A DNA stretch of 64,000 nt. Source: Candidatus Roseilinea mizusawaensis (GTDB lineage: Bacteria; Chloroflexota; Anaerolineae; J036; Brachytrichaceae). Where the stretch lies: assembly GCA_016841965.1 (NCBI GenBank), contig JAEANN010000026.1:1-64000 (forward strand). Direction: 5' to 3'. Below, one piece after another: positions 32,403 through 41,387 of the stretch (its first letter is position 1; every line of letters starts with the position of its first letter). Position numbers and translations under genes: made by a program. Under the pieces are notes generated by a model that searched no databases, had not been told where the DNA came from, and was given only the letters and a program-made list of their open reading frames with translations.

Positions 32403-34166
32403 ATGGTGAAGCGATTTTTCATATTTTCGACATGTCGAGTATTCATCGTGGCGCTGGTCACAAGCTTGTGCGCGTGTAGCGCGCCGGCCAATCTCTCGTC
32501 TCCAGACAGTCAACCCGCTCAAGCGCTGCGCCCTTTGCCCATCACCTATCTCGCGCCCAGCCCCACACCGATTCCCAGCGCCACGCCGATTCCGACCACA
32601 ACGCCTGTTCCCATCCGCACAGTGTGGATCGACCCGGCCCTGCCCGAGAGCATACGGCAACCGCTGACCGGCGCGGTCAACGATCTGATTGCGCAACGAC
32701 CGGACGGCGCGATCATTGCGCTGAGCGACAATCCGAACGCTGACGTGCGTCTGCGAGCAGCCGGTCAAGACAGCGCCGGCGTGACCGTGCTGACGCGCGT
32801 GTTCGCCGTCGTGGCGCCGTTTCCCAGCGTGCCAGATTCAATCTCATTCACCGCGTTATCCGCCCTGTGGGCCGGCGACGCAACCGCGCTGCCAGAGTTC
32901 AGCGCGCCCGACAGGCCCACCACCCTGTTTATGGACGCCGACACACAGGCCGCGTTGACGCTGCTGCTGGGGCCGGCCGGCCAGACAGCGCCTGTGCGCA
33001 TTGTAGACACGCCGGCGCTGATCGATGCGGCGTGGGAAGCACGACCGGCAGCGCTGGCCATTGTGCCTTTTGACCAGCTCGACCCGCGCTGGAAGCTGCT
33101 GTGGCTCGACAACGCAACTAGCGCGCAAATGAACCTGTTCGACAAAACCCTGGATGAAGCGGGCTATCCGCTTGCCCTGCGCGTGGTCGCAGAAGGGGAT
33201 GCAACGCTGGCCGGCCATCTGCCCACTACCACCAACCGCGACGTGAACAAACTGGCCATCGTCGCCATGACCGGCGTCACGGCTCTGGTGCGCGGCACCG
33301 CCGTGCAAATGGAGCGCAAAGGCATCACCTACCCTGCCGAGGCGATCGTAGACTGGCTGGTGACAGCCGATGTCACGCACATCAGCAACGAAGTGTCGTT
33401 CTGGGAAGACTGCCCCTTCCCCAGTTTCAACGATGGTGTGAGCATGTGCTCGAATCCGAAGTACATCGAATTGCTGAAGTACGTCGGCACAGACATCATC
33501 GAGCTGTCGGGCAACCATCTGTGGGACAAGGGCTGGGTGCATCTTTCAACCACCCTCCAGATGTACGACGAACTGGGCTGGCCATATTTCGCCGGCGGGC
33601 GCAACTTCGACGAAGCCCTGCGCCCGGTGACCATGACCGTCAACGGCAACCGGCTGGCGTTCATCGGCTGCAACTGGTTCGGCGCAAACTGGGCAACCGA
33701 CACATTGCCCGGCTCGGCGCGCTGCGGCTCCAACGACCCGCACGACCTGGATCTGATCGTGCCGATCATCCGCCGGCTGGCAGACGAGGGGTATCTGGTG
33801 ATTGCCACGTTGCAATACGAGGAATACTACTTCTACCAGCCCACACTCCAACAGGCGCGCGACTTCATGGCGCTGCGCGACGCCGGCGCTGTGGTCGTCA
33901 ACGGCAGCCAGGGTCACCACGCGCAAGGCTTCAACGTGACAGCCCAGGGCTTCATCCGCTACGGCACCGGCAACCTGTTCTTCGGCGACCAGTTTGAATA
34001 TGGCGCGCACCAGACAATGGTTGACCGGCACGCCTTTTACGATGGGCGCTATCTGGGCGTGGACGTGCGCACGGCGTTTATCGAGGATTACGCGAAGCCG
34101 GCGCCGATGACGCCCGAAGCGCGCGCCGAGTTCTTGCGCACATTGATCCAGGCCAGCGGTTACTAG
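32403..34166 (+). CDS. CapA family lipoprotein (poly-gamma-glutamate synthesis protein-like)
   Basis: The 587-residue protein has a signal peptide with a lipobox-like end (SLCAC). A Pro/Thr-rich linker follows (about 45-80), then an unassigned domain of about 200 residues and a CapA/PGA_cap metallophosphatase-like domain (about 270-580). The latter shows IVAMTGVTALVRGT, DIIELSGNHLWDKG, LAFIGCNWFG and GSQGHHAQGF, the conserved histidine and asparagine positions. CapA proteins support capsular poly-gamma-glutamate production or anchoring, but many relatives have unknown roles. No capB/capC gene is near. The ATG at 32403 begins the signal peptide. Confidence 0.83.
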   Translation: MVKRFFIFSTCRVFIVALVTSLCACSAPANLSSPDSQPAQALRPLPITYLAPSPTPIPSATPIPTTTPVPIRTVWIDPALPESIRQPLTGAVNDLIAQRPDGAIIALSDNPNADVRLRAAGQDSAGVTVLTRVFAVVAPFPSVPDSISFTALSALWAGDATALPEFSAPDRPTTLFMDADTQAALTLLLGPAGQTAPVRIVDTPALIDAAWEARPAALAIVPFDQLDPRWKLLWLDNATSAQMNLFDKTLDEAGYPLALRVVAEGDATLAGHLPTTTNRDVNKLAIVAMTGVTALVRGTAVQMERKGITYPAEAIVDWLVTADVTHISNEVSFWEDCPFPSFNDGVSMCSNPKYIELLKYVGTDIIELSGNHLWDKGWVHLSTTLQMYDELGWPYFAGGRNFDEALRPVTMTVNGNRLAFIGCNWFGANWATDTLPGSARCGSNDPHDLDLIVPIIRRLADEGYLVIATLQYEEYYFYQPTLQQARDFMALRDAGAVVVNGSQGHHAQGFNVTAQGFIRYGTGNLFFGDQFEYGAHQTMVDRHAFYDGRYLGVDVRTAFIEDYAKPAPMTPEARAEFLRTLIQASGY

Positions 34167-35677
34167 GCCGGCGAATGCGATGCGGGCCGGCGTGTCAATG
34201 CAGAGTCGAGCACCCCCAGGTAGGCGCCGATCAGGATGAACGTGTTGGCCACGTAGAGATTGTCCACCAGGTGATGGACGCTGAGGTGCGCCCATGCGCC
34301 GATCAATCCAACGGCCAGCCAGGGCGCCAGCGTCGATCGGTCGCCGCGCACTGCAAGCGACAGCGTGCGAGCGATGACAATCAGCCATAGCCACGCATAG
34401 GCGACCAGGCCGAGCAAGCCAGTCTCGGCCCACACATTCAGATAATAGTTGTGCGCATGACCGAGCGCATTCGGCCACTTCATCGCGCGATACTGATCGT
34501 AGGCAGCCGGGTAATTGCCAAACCCCACCCCCAACCAGGGACGATCGACAATCATGTTTTGCGCCGCCTGCCAGTGCGCCAGACGTTCGATCACCGAGTA
34601 GTTAGCGTCGTTGACGTTGACGCCGCGCACATCGAACGAGCTGAATTGCTGCGTGAAATCGGTCAGCCGGGCGCGAATCGATTCGGGCAACAGGCCGGCC
34701 TCGTTCAACGCGAACACAAGCAGGCCGGCAGCCAGCAGCACCGCCAATGAGGCCGCCGGCTTGCGCAGCGCCACCCCCAGCACAGCAACACCCGCCGCCA
34801 CAGCACCGAGCCAGGCCCCACGCGACCACGATAACACCAGCGCTGCCAGCACCAGCGCTGCCAGCACTAGCGCTGCGACCATACCCGCCCCCCAATACGC
34901 ACTGCGCAACACGCCATGCGCACGACGCACGACGCAACGCGCCCCATACAACGCAATGCCCAGCGCCACCGGCCAGATTAGGCCCAGGTACCCGCCAAAG
35001 GGATTCGGCTGTTCGAATGTGCCGTAAGCGCGATAGAAGCGCCCACCCAGGATGGCGAACTCAGCCGGCCCCTCGCCACGCAAACCGAACTGATAGATGC
35101 CCAGGCCGGCCTGAAACAGGCCCGACACAAGCACGGCGCCGACGATTAGGCCAACTTTGCGCGGGTCGGTCTCGGTGGAGATCAGCACATAGATCAGCAA
35201 CACCTCGACCCATTTCAGCGTTTCGCGCGCCCACAGATCAAACGACGACGCGACAAAGAACGAGAGGCCGGCGACGGCAATAAAGATCAACAGCCCCACG
35301 GCAATGCCTTGCCACGGCCCACTCACATGCAGCCGGCGCAGATACAGCGCGCGCAGATACAGCGCGCGCAGATACAGCGCGCGCAGGCCCCACGCAGCAA
35401 AGGTGACAGCCAGCATAACCTGCCCGCTGTCCAGCGGCAGGCGCAGCATGATATTTTCAAGCGGCGCAAAGGGGGCAATGACCAGCGCCATGCACAAGCC
35501 AATCAGCGGCTCGGCCAGTGTGAGGGCAAAGGCACTCAGCGCCAGCACAGCTACACCAACCAGCGCAAGCTGCGCAAGCGGCAGCAACGCAATGCCGGCC
35601 CCCGCCAGCAGCGCTAGCATGATGAACCCCAGCGCATAGGCGCGCCCGGGCTGTACAACCTGCCAATAGCGAGACAT
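34163..35677 (-). CDS. O-antigen ligase family membrane protein
   Basis: The 504-residue protein has about twelve hydrophobic segments. A large loop holds WLGVGFGNYPAAYDQYRAMKWPNALGHAHNYYLNVWAETG, read here in pieces: the GVGFGNY part and the GHAHNYYLN part are the signature of the WaaL/Wzy family. It would join or polymerise lipid-linked saccharides outside the membrane. Two Leu/Ala repeats inside helices (LRALY three times and LVLAA) come from 15-bp DNA repeats. The gene converges on the CapA-like gene with a 4-base overlap. Confidence 0.85.
   Translation of the reverse strand: MSRYWQVVQPGRAYALGFIMLALLAGAGIALLPLAQLALVGVAVLALSAFALTLAEPLIGLCMALVIAPFAPLENIMLRLPLDSGQVMLAVTFAAWGLRALYLRALYLRALYLRRLHVSGPWQGIAVGLLIFIAVAGLSFFVASSFDLWARETLKWVEVLLIYVLISTETDPRKVGLIVGAVLVSGLFQAGLGIYQFGLRGEGPAEFAILGGRFYRAYGTFEQPNPFGGYLGLIWPVALGIALYGARCVVRRAHGVLRSAYWGAGMVAALVLAALVLAALVLSWSRGAWLGAVAAGVAVLGVALRKPAASLAVLLAAGLLVFALNEAGLLPESIRARLTDFTQQFSSFDVRGVNVNDANYSVIERLAHWQAAQNMIVDRPWLGVGFGNYPAAYDQYRAMKWPNALGHAHNYYLNVWAETGLLGLVAYAWLWLIVIARTLSLAVRGDRSTLAPWLAVGLIGAWAHLSVHHLVDNLYVANTFILIGAYLGVLDSALTRRPASHSPA
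35337..35387. repeat. in-frame 15-bp tandem repeat in the O-antigen ligase gene
   Basis: Three units of GCGCAGATACAGCGC extend a transmembrane stretch by whole five-residue steps (LRALY). A second, similar 15-bp repeat lies at about 34837-34880 in the same gene. Confidence 0.85.
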
Positions 35678-35711
35678 GCTTGTGCGCTAGAAGCGAGCAC
35701 TTCGCGCGGTA

Positions 35712-36176
35712 TCACGCAGCCGGCTTCTGCTTGACCAGCAGGCTCCACGTGCCGCGCTGAACCACTTCGTCGCGCTGGTTTTTGACCGCCACCTTGAACA
35801 CCACACGGCCATTGCGCAAGCGGGGGAAAGCTTTGGTCTCGATCACCTCAGCTTCGACGCGGATCGTGTCGCCGGCGAAAATGGGCGCGGTGAACTCCCA
35901 CTCCAAACTGCGGAACACATCGACCGTGCCGATCAGGAACCCCATTTGAAAGGCCAGCCCACTGGCTACGCTGAGGCCCAGAAGGCCATGCGCAATGCGC
36001 CGGCCAAAGTGCTGCGTGCTGGCGTAGGTCTCGCTGGTGTGAATCTCGTTGTAGTCACCCGACAGGCCGGCGAACATCACAATGTCCGTCTCGGTGATGG
36101 TGCGCGTGGGCGAAACGGCCACATCGCCAATCCCAAACTCTTCGAAGTACAAACCGTGCAATGAAGTGAGTGCCAT
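35712..36176 (-). CDS. MaoC family hot-dog dehydratase
   Basis: The 154-residue protein begins MALTSLHGLYFEEFGIGD and has the hydratase 2 motif MFAGLSGDYNEIHTSETYA with catalytic Asp and His, then AHGLLGLSVASGLA. Such (R)-specific enoyl-CoA hydratases act in fatty acid or polyester metabolism. Some single-domain members have other acyl substrates. It has its own -10 element and no metabolic neighbours. Confidence 0.88.
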   Translation of the reverse strand: MALTSLHGLYFEEFGIGDVAVSPTRTITETDIVMFAGLSGDYNEIHTSETYASTQHFGRRIAHGLLGLSVASGLAFQMGFLIGTVDVFRSLEWEFTAPIFAGDTIRVEAEVIETKAFPRLRNGRVVFKVAVKNQRDEVVQRGTWSLLVKQKPAA

Positions 36177-36182
36177 GGGCTG

Positions 36183-36188
36183 ATTGTA
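36183..36188 (-). promoter_or_regulatory. -10 element (TACAAT) for the MaoC gene
   Basis: TACAAT on the minus strand ends 6 bases before the ATG at 36176, with no ribosome site. This is a leaderless-type arrangement. Confidence 0.5.
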
Positions 36189-36220
36189 CCGGCTTGCCCT
36201 ACAGGGGTCCATCTGGCAGC

Positions 36221-37063
36221 TTATTGGGACGGCTTGCGCAAGACCACGATCATCTGGTCAGTTGCCTCGCCATTATCGAGCGGAGCTGGGGGAATCCTCA
36301 TATCGCCGTACCACCAGGCAGCTTCATACACACCTGCTAAATCGATCAGGGCGCGAAATTCCTGCGCCAGATACCAGCGGTGGGGATAGCGGCCCTCGAC
36401 TGTGTATTCGGGCCGGCCAGGCTCACGCACAGTCAGACGGCTGGTGACTTGCCAGACCTGGGTAAACCAATCATACGGATCATCGGCTGCGCCAAAGAGC
36501 ACCTCCACCTCCAGATCGCCGTCGCGCGTCGTCCAGGTGTTGGGAAGTGTGTCGCGACCCAACCAGGCCGGGTGCGCCATCTCCAGGACAAAGATGCCGC
36601 CGGGCAACAGATTGCGCGCCACGGCCCGCAGATGCGCCACCACCTGTTCGTTAGTTGTCAGATGGGTGACGCTCTCCATCAGATTGGCCGCCAGCGCCAC
36701 CGGGGCCGGCAACTCAAAATCACACATATCGGCCGCCACCGTGCGCAAGACCAGCCGCTCTCGGCAGGCGGCCTCGGTCGCGTAGGCCAACATGTCGCCG
36801 GACAAGTCAAGACCAATAGCCAGCCAACCACGCCGGGCGAACTCGCGGGCGTGCCGGGCCGGACCACATCCCACTTCCAGAAATGAGTGCAGATTGTCAA
36901 GCGGGGATGCGCTATGTGGCGGCTCGGACGAAGGCGCGCAGTCAGACACCCTGCCATGCGTGCGCAAGCACCATGCCAAAAAATCGCATTCAGCAGCGAA
37001 ATCTCGATCGCCGAAGGCCACATCGTAAGCACGGGCATGGCGATAAAATTCTGGTGAACTCAT
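36221..37063 (-). CDS. class I SAM-dependent methyltransferase
   Basis: The 280-residue protein begins MSSPEFYRHARAYDVAFGDR. It has motif I FLEVGCGPARHAREFARRG, motif II IGLDLSGDMLAYA, ADMCDFELP and VLEMAHPAWLG. Its helical start and the methyltransferase 25-like core place it with small-molecule methyltransferases, but the substrate cannot be named. Upstream in-frame codons would run deep into the divergent proB gene, so the ATG at 37063 is used. Confidence 0.85.
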   Translation of the reverse strand: MSSPEFYRHARAYDVAFGDRDFAAECDFLAWCLRTHGRVSDCAPSSEPPHSASPLDNLHSFLEVGCGPARHAREFARRGWLAIGLDLSGDMLAYATEAACRERLVLRTVAADMCDFELPAPVALAANLMESVTHLTTNEQVVAHLRAVARNLLPGGIFVLEMAHPAWLGRDTLPNTWTTRDGDLEVEVLFGAADDPYDWFTQVWQVTSRLTVREPGRPEYTVEGRYPHRWYLAQEFRALIDLAGVYEAAWWYGDMRIPPAPLDNGEATDQMIVVLRKPSQ

Positions 37064-37168
37064 CGTGTGCCAACAAACCGGCGCGCTGTTGATATCTCTT
37101 CGAAGCAGCGCCAGGGCGGGGATTATAGAATAGCGAAGTCGATTCTGCTTAGCATAGGTCAACGATTT

Positions 37169-38305
37169 GTGAAACCCGCGAAAATCGTCGTCAAAGTTGG
37201 CACCAGCACACTGACCGCCGGCACCCAGCGGCTGAACCGGCGGCGTATGCTCTCCATCGCACAGCAAATCGTCGCAGTGCGCGAAAGCGGCACAGAAGTA
37301 ATCCTGGTCACATCCGGCGCCATCGCCGCCGGGCGTGAGCGCATAGGCCACGAGCAAAGTAGCCGCATCAACACCAGCAAGTCGCTGCCCGCCAAACAAA
37401 TGCTGGCAGCCGTCGGGCAGGCACATCTGATGCTGGCCTGGGAGCAAATTTTCGGCATGTTCGATGTGCAAGTGGGGCAGGTGCTGCTCACGTGGGCCGA
37501 CCTCAGCGACCGCCGACGCTACCTCAACGCGCGCGATGCGCTGAATGCCATTCTGGCCTATCGCGTCGTGCCCATCATCAACGAAAACGACGCCGTGGCT
37601 ACCGAAGAAATTCGGGTGGGTGACAATGACACACTTTCGGCGCTGGTCGCCAACGTCGTCAACGCCGACCTGCTGCTCATCCTCAGCGATATCGCCGGCC
37701 TCTACACCGCTGACCCGCGCCAGGATCCCTCGGCCACGCTGATCTGCGAAGTGTCGCAGATCGACAACGCCGTGTGGGCAATGGCCGGCGCATCTCGCAG
37801 CGGCCTTGGCGTAGGCGGGATGAGCACTAAACTGCGGGCGGCTGAACTGGCCACGCGATCGGGTGCCACAATGGTGATTGCCGATGGCGCCCGGCCAAAT
37901 GTGATCCTGGACGCCGTGGCGGGTAAATCAGTCGGCACGCGCTTCGCAGCCACCAGCACCAAAATTGAGAGCCGCAAACGCTGGATTCTGTCCGAGCGCG
38001 CTACAGGCAGCGTGATCGTCGATGAGGGCGCCGCCGGCGCGGTGCGCAGTGGACGCAGCTTGCTGCCGGTCGGCGTGCGCGATGTGCAAGGCGGATTCGA
38101 GCGCGGCGAGGCCGTGCTGGTGAAAGACCTGGGCGGGCACGTCATCGCGCAGGGAATTGCCCGCTACAGCGCAGCCGAGGCTGCACTGCTGATGGGCCGG
38201 CAATCTTCGGAGATCGAGACCATTCTGGGCTATGAGTCTGCGCCAATGCTGATTCATGCCGATGACATGGTCGTGGTGGCAGCCCCTGCCAGAAGCAAAG
38301 TATGA
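37169..38305 (+). CDS. proB: glutamate 5-kinase (ProB)
   Basis: The 378-residue enzyme phosphorylates glutamate in the first step of proline synthesis. The amino acid kinase domain has [12 protein letters not shown] at the start, [27 protein letters not shown] and [19 protein letters not shown] domain fills the C-terminal 90 residues ([22 protein letters not shown] split across strands). The start is GTG at 37169, where the kinase domain begins. The usual partner proA is not adjacent. Confidence 0.94.
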   Translation: MKPAKIVVKVGTSTLTAGTQRLNRRRMLSIAQQIVAVRESGTEVILVTSGAIAAGRERIGHEQSSRINTSKSLPAKQMLAAVGQAHLMLAWEQIFGMFDVQVGQVLLTWADLSDRRRYLNARDALNAILAYRVVPIINENDAVATEEIRVGDNDTLSALVANVVNADLLLILSDIAGLYTADPRQDPSATLICEVSQIDNAVWAMAGASRSGLGVGGMSTKLRAAELATRSGATMVIADGARPNVILDAVAGKSVGTRFAATSTKIESRKRWILSERATGSVIVDEGAAGAVRSGRSLLPVGVRDVQGGFERGEAVLVKDLGGHVIAQGIARYSAAEAALLMGRQSSEIETILGYESAPMLIHADDMVVVAAPARSKV

Positions 38306-38460
38306 GCACATCCTCCGGGCCAAGCCCCGGCGCCAAGTCTGCGCTGAGCAGTCCGCTCGCGCGCCGCATCCTCGCGGCGCAATGCTGCACAAGCCGGTAA
38401 GCGATGCGCAGAGAATCAGTCACCGGGCGGCTTCGAAGGCGAGACCAACGAGCGCTGAGC
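38306..38460. repeat. degenerate dispersed repeat element
   Basis: The gap after proB holds CTCGCGCGCCGCATCC, CGCGGCGCAATGC, ACAAGCCGGTAAG and GAATCAGTCACCG. These are the closing modules of the array at 42170-42240 in the same order. The opening module and the palindrome are absent. Confidence 0.7.
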
Positions 38461-38480
38461 AAGGTCGGCCTACCGTCGCG

Positions 38481-38486
38481 TACAAT
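38481..38486 (+). promoter_or_regulatory. -10 element (TACAAT) before the small cysteine-rich protein
   Basis: TACAAT ends 7 bases before the ATG at 38494 and there is no Shine-Dalgarno. Confidence 0.5.
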
Positions 38487-38493
38487 CGGCCCC

Positions 38494-38826
38494 ATGCGCA
38501 CGCCAGCCGGCAAAGACTGCAAATACTACTTCGAAGACCATTTTCGCGGCCGCGAAAAACAGGAATGCCGATTACTTCAACGCAACCCACAAGGCGGCCG
38601 GTGGAAGCCGGCACATTGCCGCGACTGCCCCGTGCCGGACATCATGCGGCAAAACGCCTGCCCCAACATGGCGCTGGAGGGGCGTGTGCACAAGTCGCTG
38701 CTCGGTTTGCGCGAGCAGATCAAGATATACGCCATCTGCACGTCCACCTTGCGCGAGGTGACGGATCCTGCCATCGGCTGCGGCGAGTGCCACCTGCACC
38801 GACCCGGCACGCAGATTCTGAAGTGA
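38494..38826 (+). CDS. small cysteine-rich protein of unknown function
   Basis: I do not recognise this 110-residue protein. It is basic and has eight cysteines, with two CxxC pairs (HCRDCP and GCGECH) and single cysteines in KDCKYYF, QECRLL, QNACPN and AICTS. This suggests a zinc site or an iron-sulfur cluster. The start MRTPAGKDCKYYFEDHF is fixed by the -10 element 7 bases upstream. The acetylpolyamine amidohydrolase-like gene follows 25 bases downstream and may be in the same transcript. Confidence 0.65.
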   Translation: MRTPAGKDCKYYFEDHFRGREKQECRLLQRNPQGGRWKPAHCRDCPVPDIMRQNACPNMALEGRVHKSLLGLREQIKIYAICTSTLREVTDPAIGCGECHLHRPGTQILK

Positions 38827-38851
38827 GCAGCGCCCGGATGCTCCTGACGCC

Positions 38852-39922
38852 ATGCACCTGATCTATAGCGATGCACACCGGCTGCACAGCCCGACCCTGG
38901 AATACTGGGAAGGCGAACTGCTGCCGTTCTACGAATGCCCGCGCCGCGCCGAGATCATCCTGGCTGCAGTGCAGGCAGCCGGTTTGGGGCCTGTCACACC
39001 GCCCGATGATTTTGGCGCCGGCCCAATCTTGGCTGTGCACGATGCCGAGTACACGCGCTTCCTGCAACATGCTTACGATGCCTGGGTGGCGAGCGGGCGC
39101 AATCCAAACGGCGTGCACCCGGACACATTCGCCGCGCGCGGCATGACGCACCGCCCCACAGACATTGCGTTGCAGTCCGGCTATTACAGTCATGACGTGA
39201 CGACGGTGATCACACAAGGCACCTGGCAAGCAGCGTATGCCGCCGCACAATGCGCCGTGACCGCCGCCCGCTGCGTGGCGGGCGGGGAGCGCGCCGCATT
39301 TGCAGTGTGCCGGCCGCCCGGCCACCACGCGCACACCGATCTCAGCGCCGGCTATTGTTTCCTGAACAACGCGGCAATTGCCGCTCAGTGGCTGATTGAC
39401 GCTGCGCTGCCGCCCCTATCAGGCACACCGAACACCGTTGCCCTGCTCGACATCGACTTTCATCATGGCAACGGCTCACAACAGATCTTCTACACGCGGC
39501 GCGACGTGCTGTATGTGTCGCTGCACGCCGACCCCAACCGGCACTATCCCTACTTCATGGGCACAGCCAACGAGCGCGGCGCAGGCGACGGGCTGGGGTT
39601 CAATCTAAACTATCCATTGCAACGGGGTGTGACAGACGAGGCTTACCTGGAAGTGTTGAACCAAGCCTGCGCGCAGATCAGCGCGTATGCGCCGGCCTGG
39701 CTGGTGGTGTCACTGGGCGTGGACACTTTCGGCGGCGACCCAATCGCCGATTTTGCGCTGACCGGCGGGGCCTACCCACGCATTGGGGCCTGCATCGCGC
39801 AACTGAATCGGCCCACGGTGTTTATCATGGAGGGCGGCTATGCCGTTGACCAACTGGGAGACAATGTGGCCGGCGTGTTGACCGGCTTTGTTACACAGAC
39901 GGCATCGGCTGTTGTGAATTGA
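38852..39922 (+). CDS. histone deacetylase/acetylpolyamine amidohydrolase family protein
   Basis: The 356-residue zinc hydrolase removes acetyl or acyl groups from amines. RPPGHHAHTD carries the catalytic histidine pair near residue 155, LDIDFHHGNGSQQIF two of the zinc ligands and VVSLGVDTFGGDP the third. The N-terminal MHLIYSDAHRLHSPTLE and the length fit bacterial acetylpolyamine amidohydrolases better than AcuC. The true substrate is unknown. Confidence 0.9.
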   Translation: MHLIYSDAHRLHSPTLEYWEGELLPFYECPRRAEIILAAVQAAGLGPVTPPDDFGAGPILAVHDAEYTRFLQHAYDAWVASGRNPNGVHPDTFAARGMTHRPTDIALQSGYYSHDVTTVITQGTWQAAYAAAQCAVTAARCVAGGERAAFAVCRPPGHHAHTDLSAGYCFLNNAAIAAQWLIDAALPPLSGTPNTVALLDIDFHHGNGSQQIFYTRRDVLYVSLHADPNRHYPYFMGTANERGAGDGLGFNLNYPLQRGVTDEAYLEVLNQACAQISAYAPAWLVVSLGVDTFGGDPIADFALTGGAYPRIGACIAQLNRPTVFIMEGGYAVDQLGDNVAGVLTGFVTQTASAVVN

Positions 39923-40006
39923 TCGGCACACAGTGGCCGACATTTGGCGACACGTCGCACAATTACACAAAACAACTACACAAAACAACATTGAGAGGAG
40001 TTCACA

Positions 40007-40819
40007 GTGTCACAGGCAGATTTGAAAGGCAAATGGGCGTTGATTCTGGGTGCATCGAGCGGGTTCGGCGCGGCAACCGCGCTGGAACTGGCGCGCAATG
40101 GCGTGAACATCTTCGGGCTGCATCTGGATCGTGGCCCTGCGCTGGAAAATGTCAAAAAGTTGGTCGCCGAGATCGAAAGCCACGGTGTTCGCGCCATCTA
40201 CCTCAACACCAACATTGCCAATGATGAAAAGCGCGCCGATGCGATTAGCAAGATCAAGTCCACTCTGGCCGAAAACGCCGCCGGCCCGCAAACCGTGCAC
40301 GTGGTCATGCACTCGGTCGCGTTCGGCTCACTCTTGCCGTTCATCTCCGACGATCCCTCCAAGCGGCTGTCGAAGGCGCAGATGGAGATGACGCTGGACG
40401 TGATGGCAAACAGCCTGGTGTACTGGGTGCAGGATTTGTGGAGCGCCGGCCTGTTGGGGCGTGGCAGCCGCGTGTTCAGCATGACCAGCGCCGGCAGCGT
40501 GCAGGTGTTCGAGACGTATGGGGCCGTTTCAGCAGCTAAGTCGGCGCTCGAATCGCACACACGCCAACTCGCGCTGGAACTGGGCCGGCATGGTGTGCTG
40601 GTCAACTGCATCATGGCCGGCGTCACCGACACGCCAGCCCTGCGCAAGATCCCCGGCAACGACAAACTGATCGAAGGCGCGTTGCGGCGCAATCCCAGCG
40701 GACGGTTGACTACCACCGACGATATCGCCAAGACGATTCGCGCCTTATCCGATCCTGATGTGGCTTGGATCAACGGGGCAGTCATCGTCGTAGACGGCGG
40801 CGAACTGATCTCTGGCTGA
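40007..40819 (+). CDS. SDR family enoyl-ACP reductase, FabL-like
   Basis: The 270-residue short-chain dehydrogenase has the cofactor motif GASSGFG near residue 15. Its active-site spacing is Tyr171-x6-Lys178 (YGAVSAAKSALE) rather than the classical Tyr-x3-Lys. That spacing marks enoyl-ACP reductases (FabI/FabL), and the stretch around it (SALESHTRQLALEL) resembles FabL. It would catalyse the last step of fatty acid elongation. The start is GTG behind GAGAGGAG. No other fab gene is near. Confidence 0.82.
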   Translation: MSQADLKGKWALILGASSGFGAATALELARNGVNIFGLHLDRGPALENVKKLVAEIESHGVRAIYLNTNIANDEKRADAISKIKSTLAENAAGPQTVHVVMHSVAFGSLLPFISDDPSKRLSKAQMEMTLDVMANSLVYWVQDLWSAGLLGRGSRVFSMTSAGSVQVFETYGAVSAAKSALESHTRQLALELGRHGVLVNCIMAGVTDTPALRKIPGNDKLIEGALRRNPSGRLTTTDDIAKTIRALSDPDVAWINGAVIVVDGGELISG

Positions 40820-40834
40820 TCGACCGATCAGCAC

Positions 40835-41356
40835 CTATGCCAGGCGCTGATCGCAGGCAGCGCGCACGCTGCAGGTTGCGCAGCGGGCCGGCGCCTGATG
40901 GTTGCGGGCCGGCCCCTGTGGTAACTCGGCGTCGCGCTGCATAGCTTCCAGGCATTCTAAAAGCCATGCCCGAAGCCGGGGGGTGTAGTCAACAGCAAAC
41001 TGCCGGTCTGCATACCGGATGATGCCGTAGGCCGGCCTCACACCCTGCGTCTCCTCGACCAGCAAACAATAGGCGGCCAGTTGCAACACATGCCCTTCGC
41101 GCGGCTCGAGCGGCGCCGGCCCGGTCTTAAGCTCCACCGGAACCAGGGTTGCGCCATCGCGCACCAAATAATCCGGCTTGCCCACCAACTGGTAACGCGC
41201 AGCATACAGCGGCTGCTCGTTGCGCCGCCAGGCCCCGGCGTCGGAGTAGATCACGCGGCCCGCAGGCAGGCCGGCGCACTGCCGCAGACGGGCGGACAGC
41301 CACCATAGCGCCAGCGCCGCGACTACCAGCGCCACAATCCACGCCATCACGTCCAC
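40835..41356 (-). CDS. Cas4-like PD-(D/E)XK nuclease with N-terminal membrane anchor
   Basis: The 173-residue protein has one N-terminal hydrophobic helix (about 5-22). A RecB/Cas4-type nuclease core follows: GKPDYLVRDG holds the first acidic residue, PVELKTGPAP the E-x-K pair and HVLQLAAYCLLVEE the following QxxxY motif. The C-terminal CATCSVRAACDQ and an N-terminal cysteine (RQCAGL) match the four-cysteine iron-sulfur set of Cas4/Dna2-type nucleases. No CRISPR array or cas gene is present. The start is GTG at 41356, or ATG at 41347. Confidence 0.8.
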   Translation of the reverse strand: MDVMAWIVALVVAALALWWLSARLRQCAGLPAGRVIYSDAGAWRRNEQPLYAARYQLVGKPDYLVRDGATLVPVELKTGPAPLEPREGHVLQLAAYCLLVEETQGVRPAYGIIRYADRQFAVDYTPRLRAWLLECLEAMQRDAELPQGPARNHQAPARCATCSVRAACDQRLA

Positions 41357-41387
41357 GATCTGCCCAAATTCAAAATCAGAAATCTAG

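Noticed and set aside
37064-37471. N-terminal extension of the methyltransferase on the minus strand
   Set aside because: The extra residues overlap proB in antisense, and the conserved protein starts at MSSPEFYRHARAYD.
40835-41356. Part of a CRISPR-Cas system
   Set aside because: The Cas4-like gene stands alone. Neither repeats with spacers nor cas1/cas2 occur in the window.
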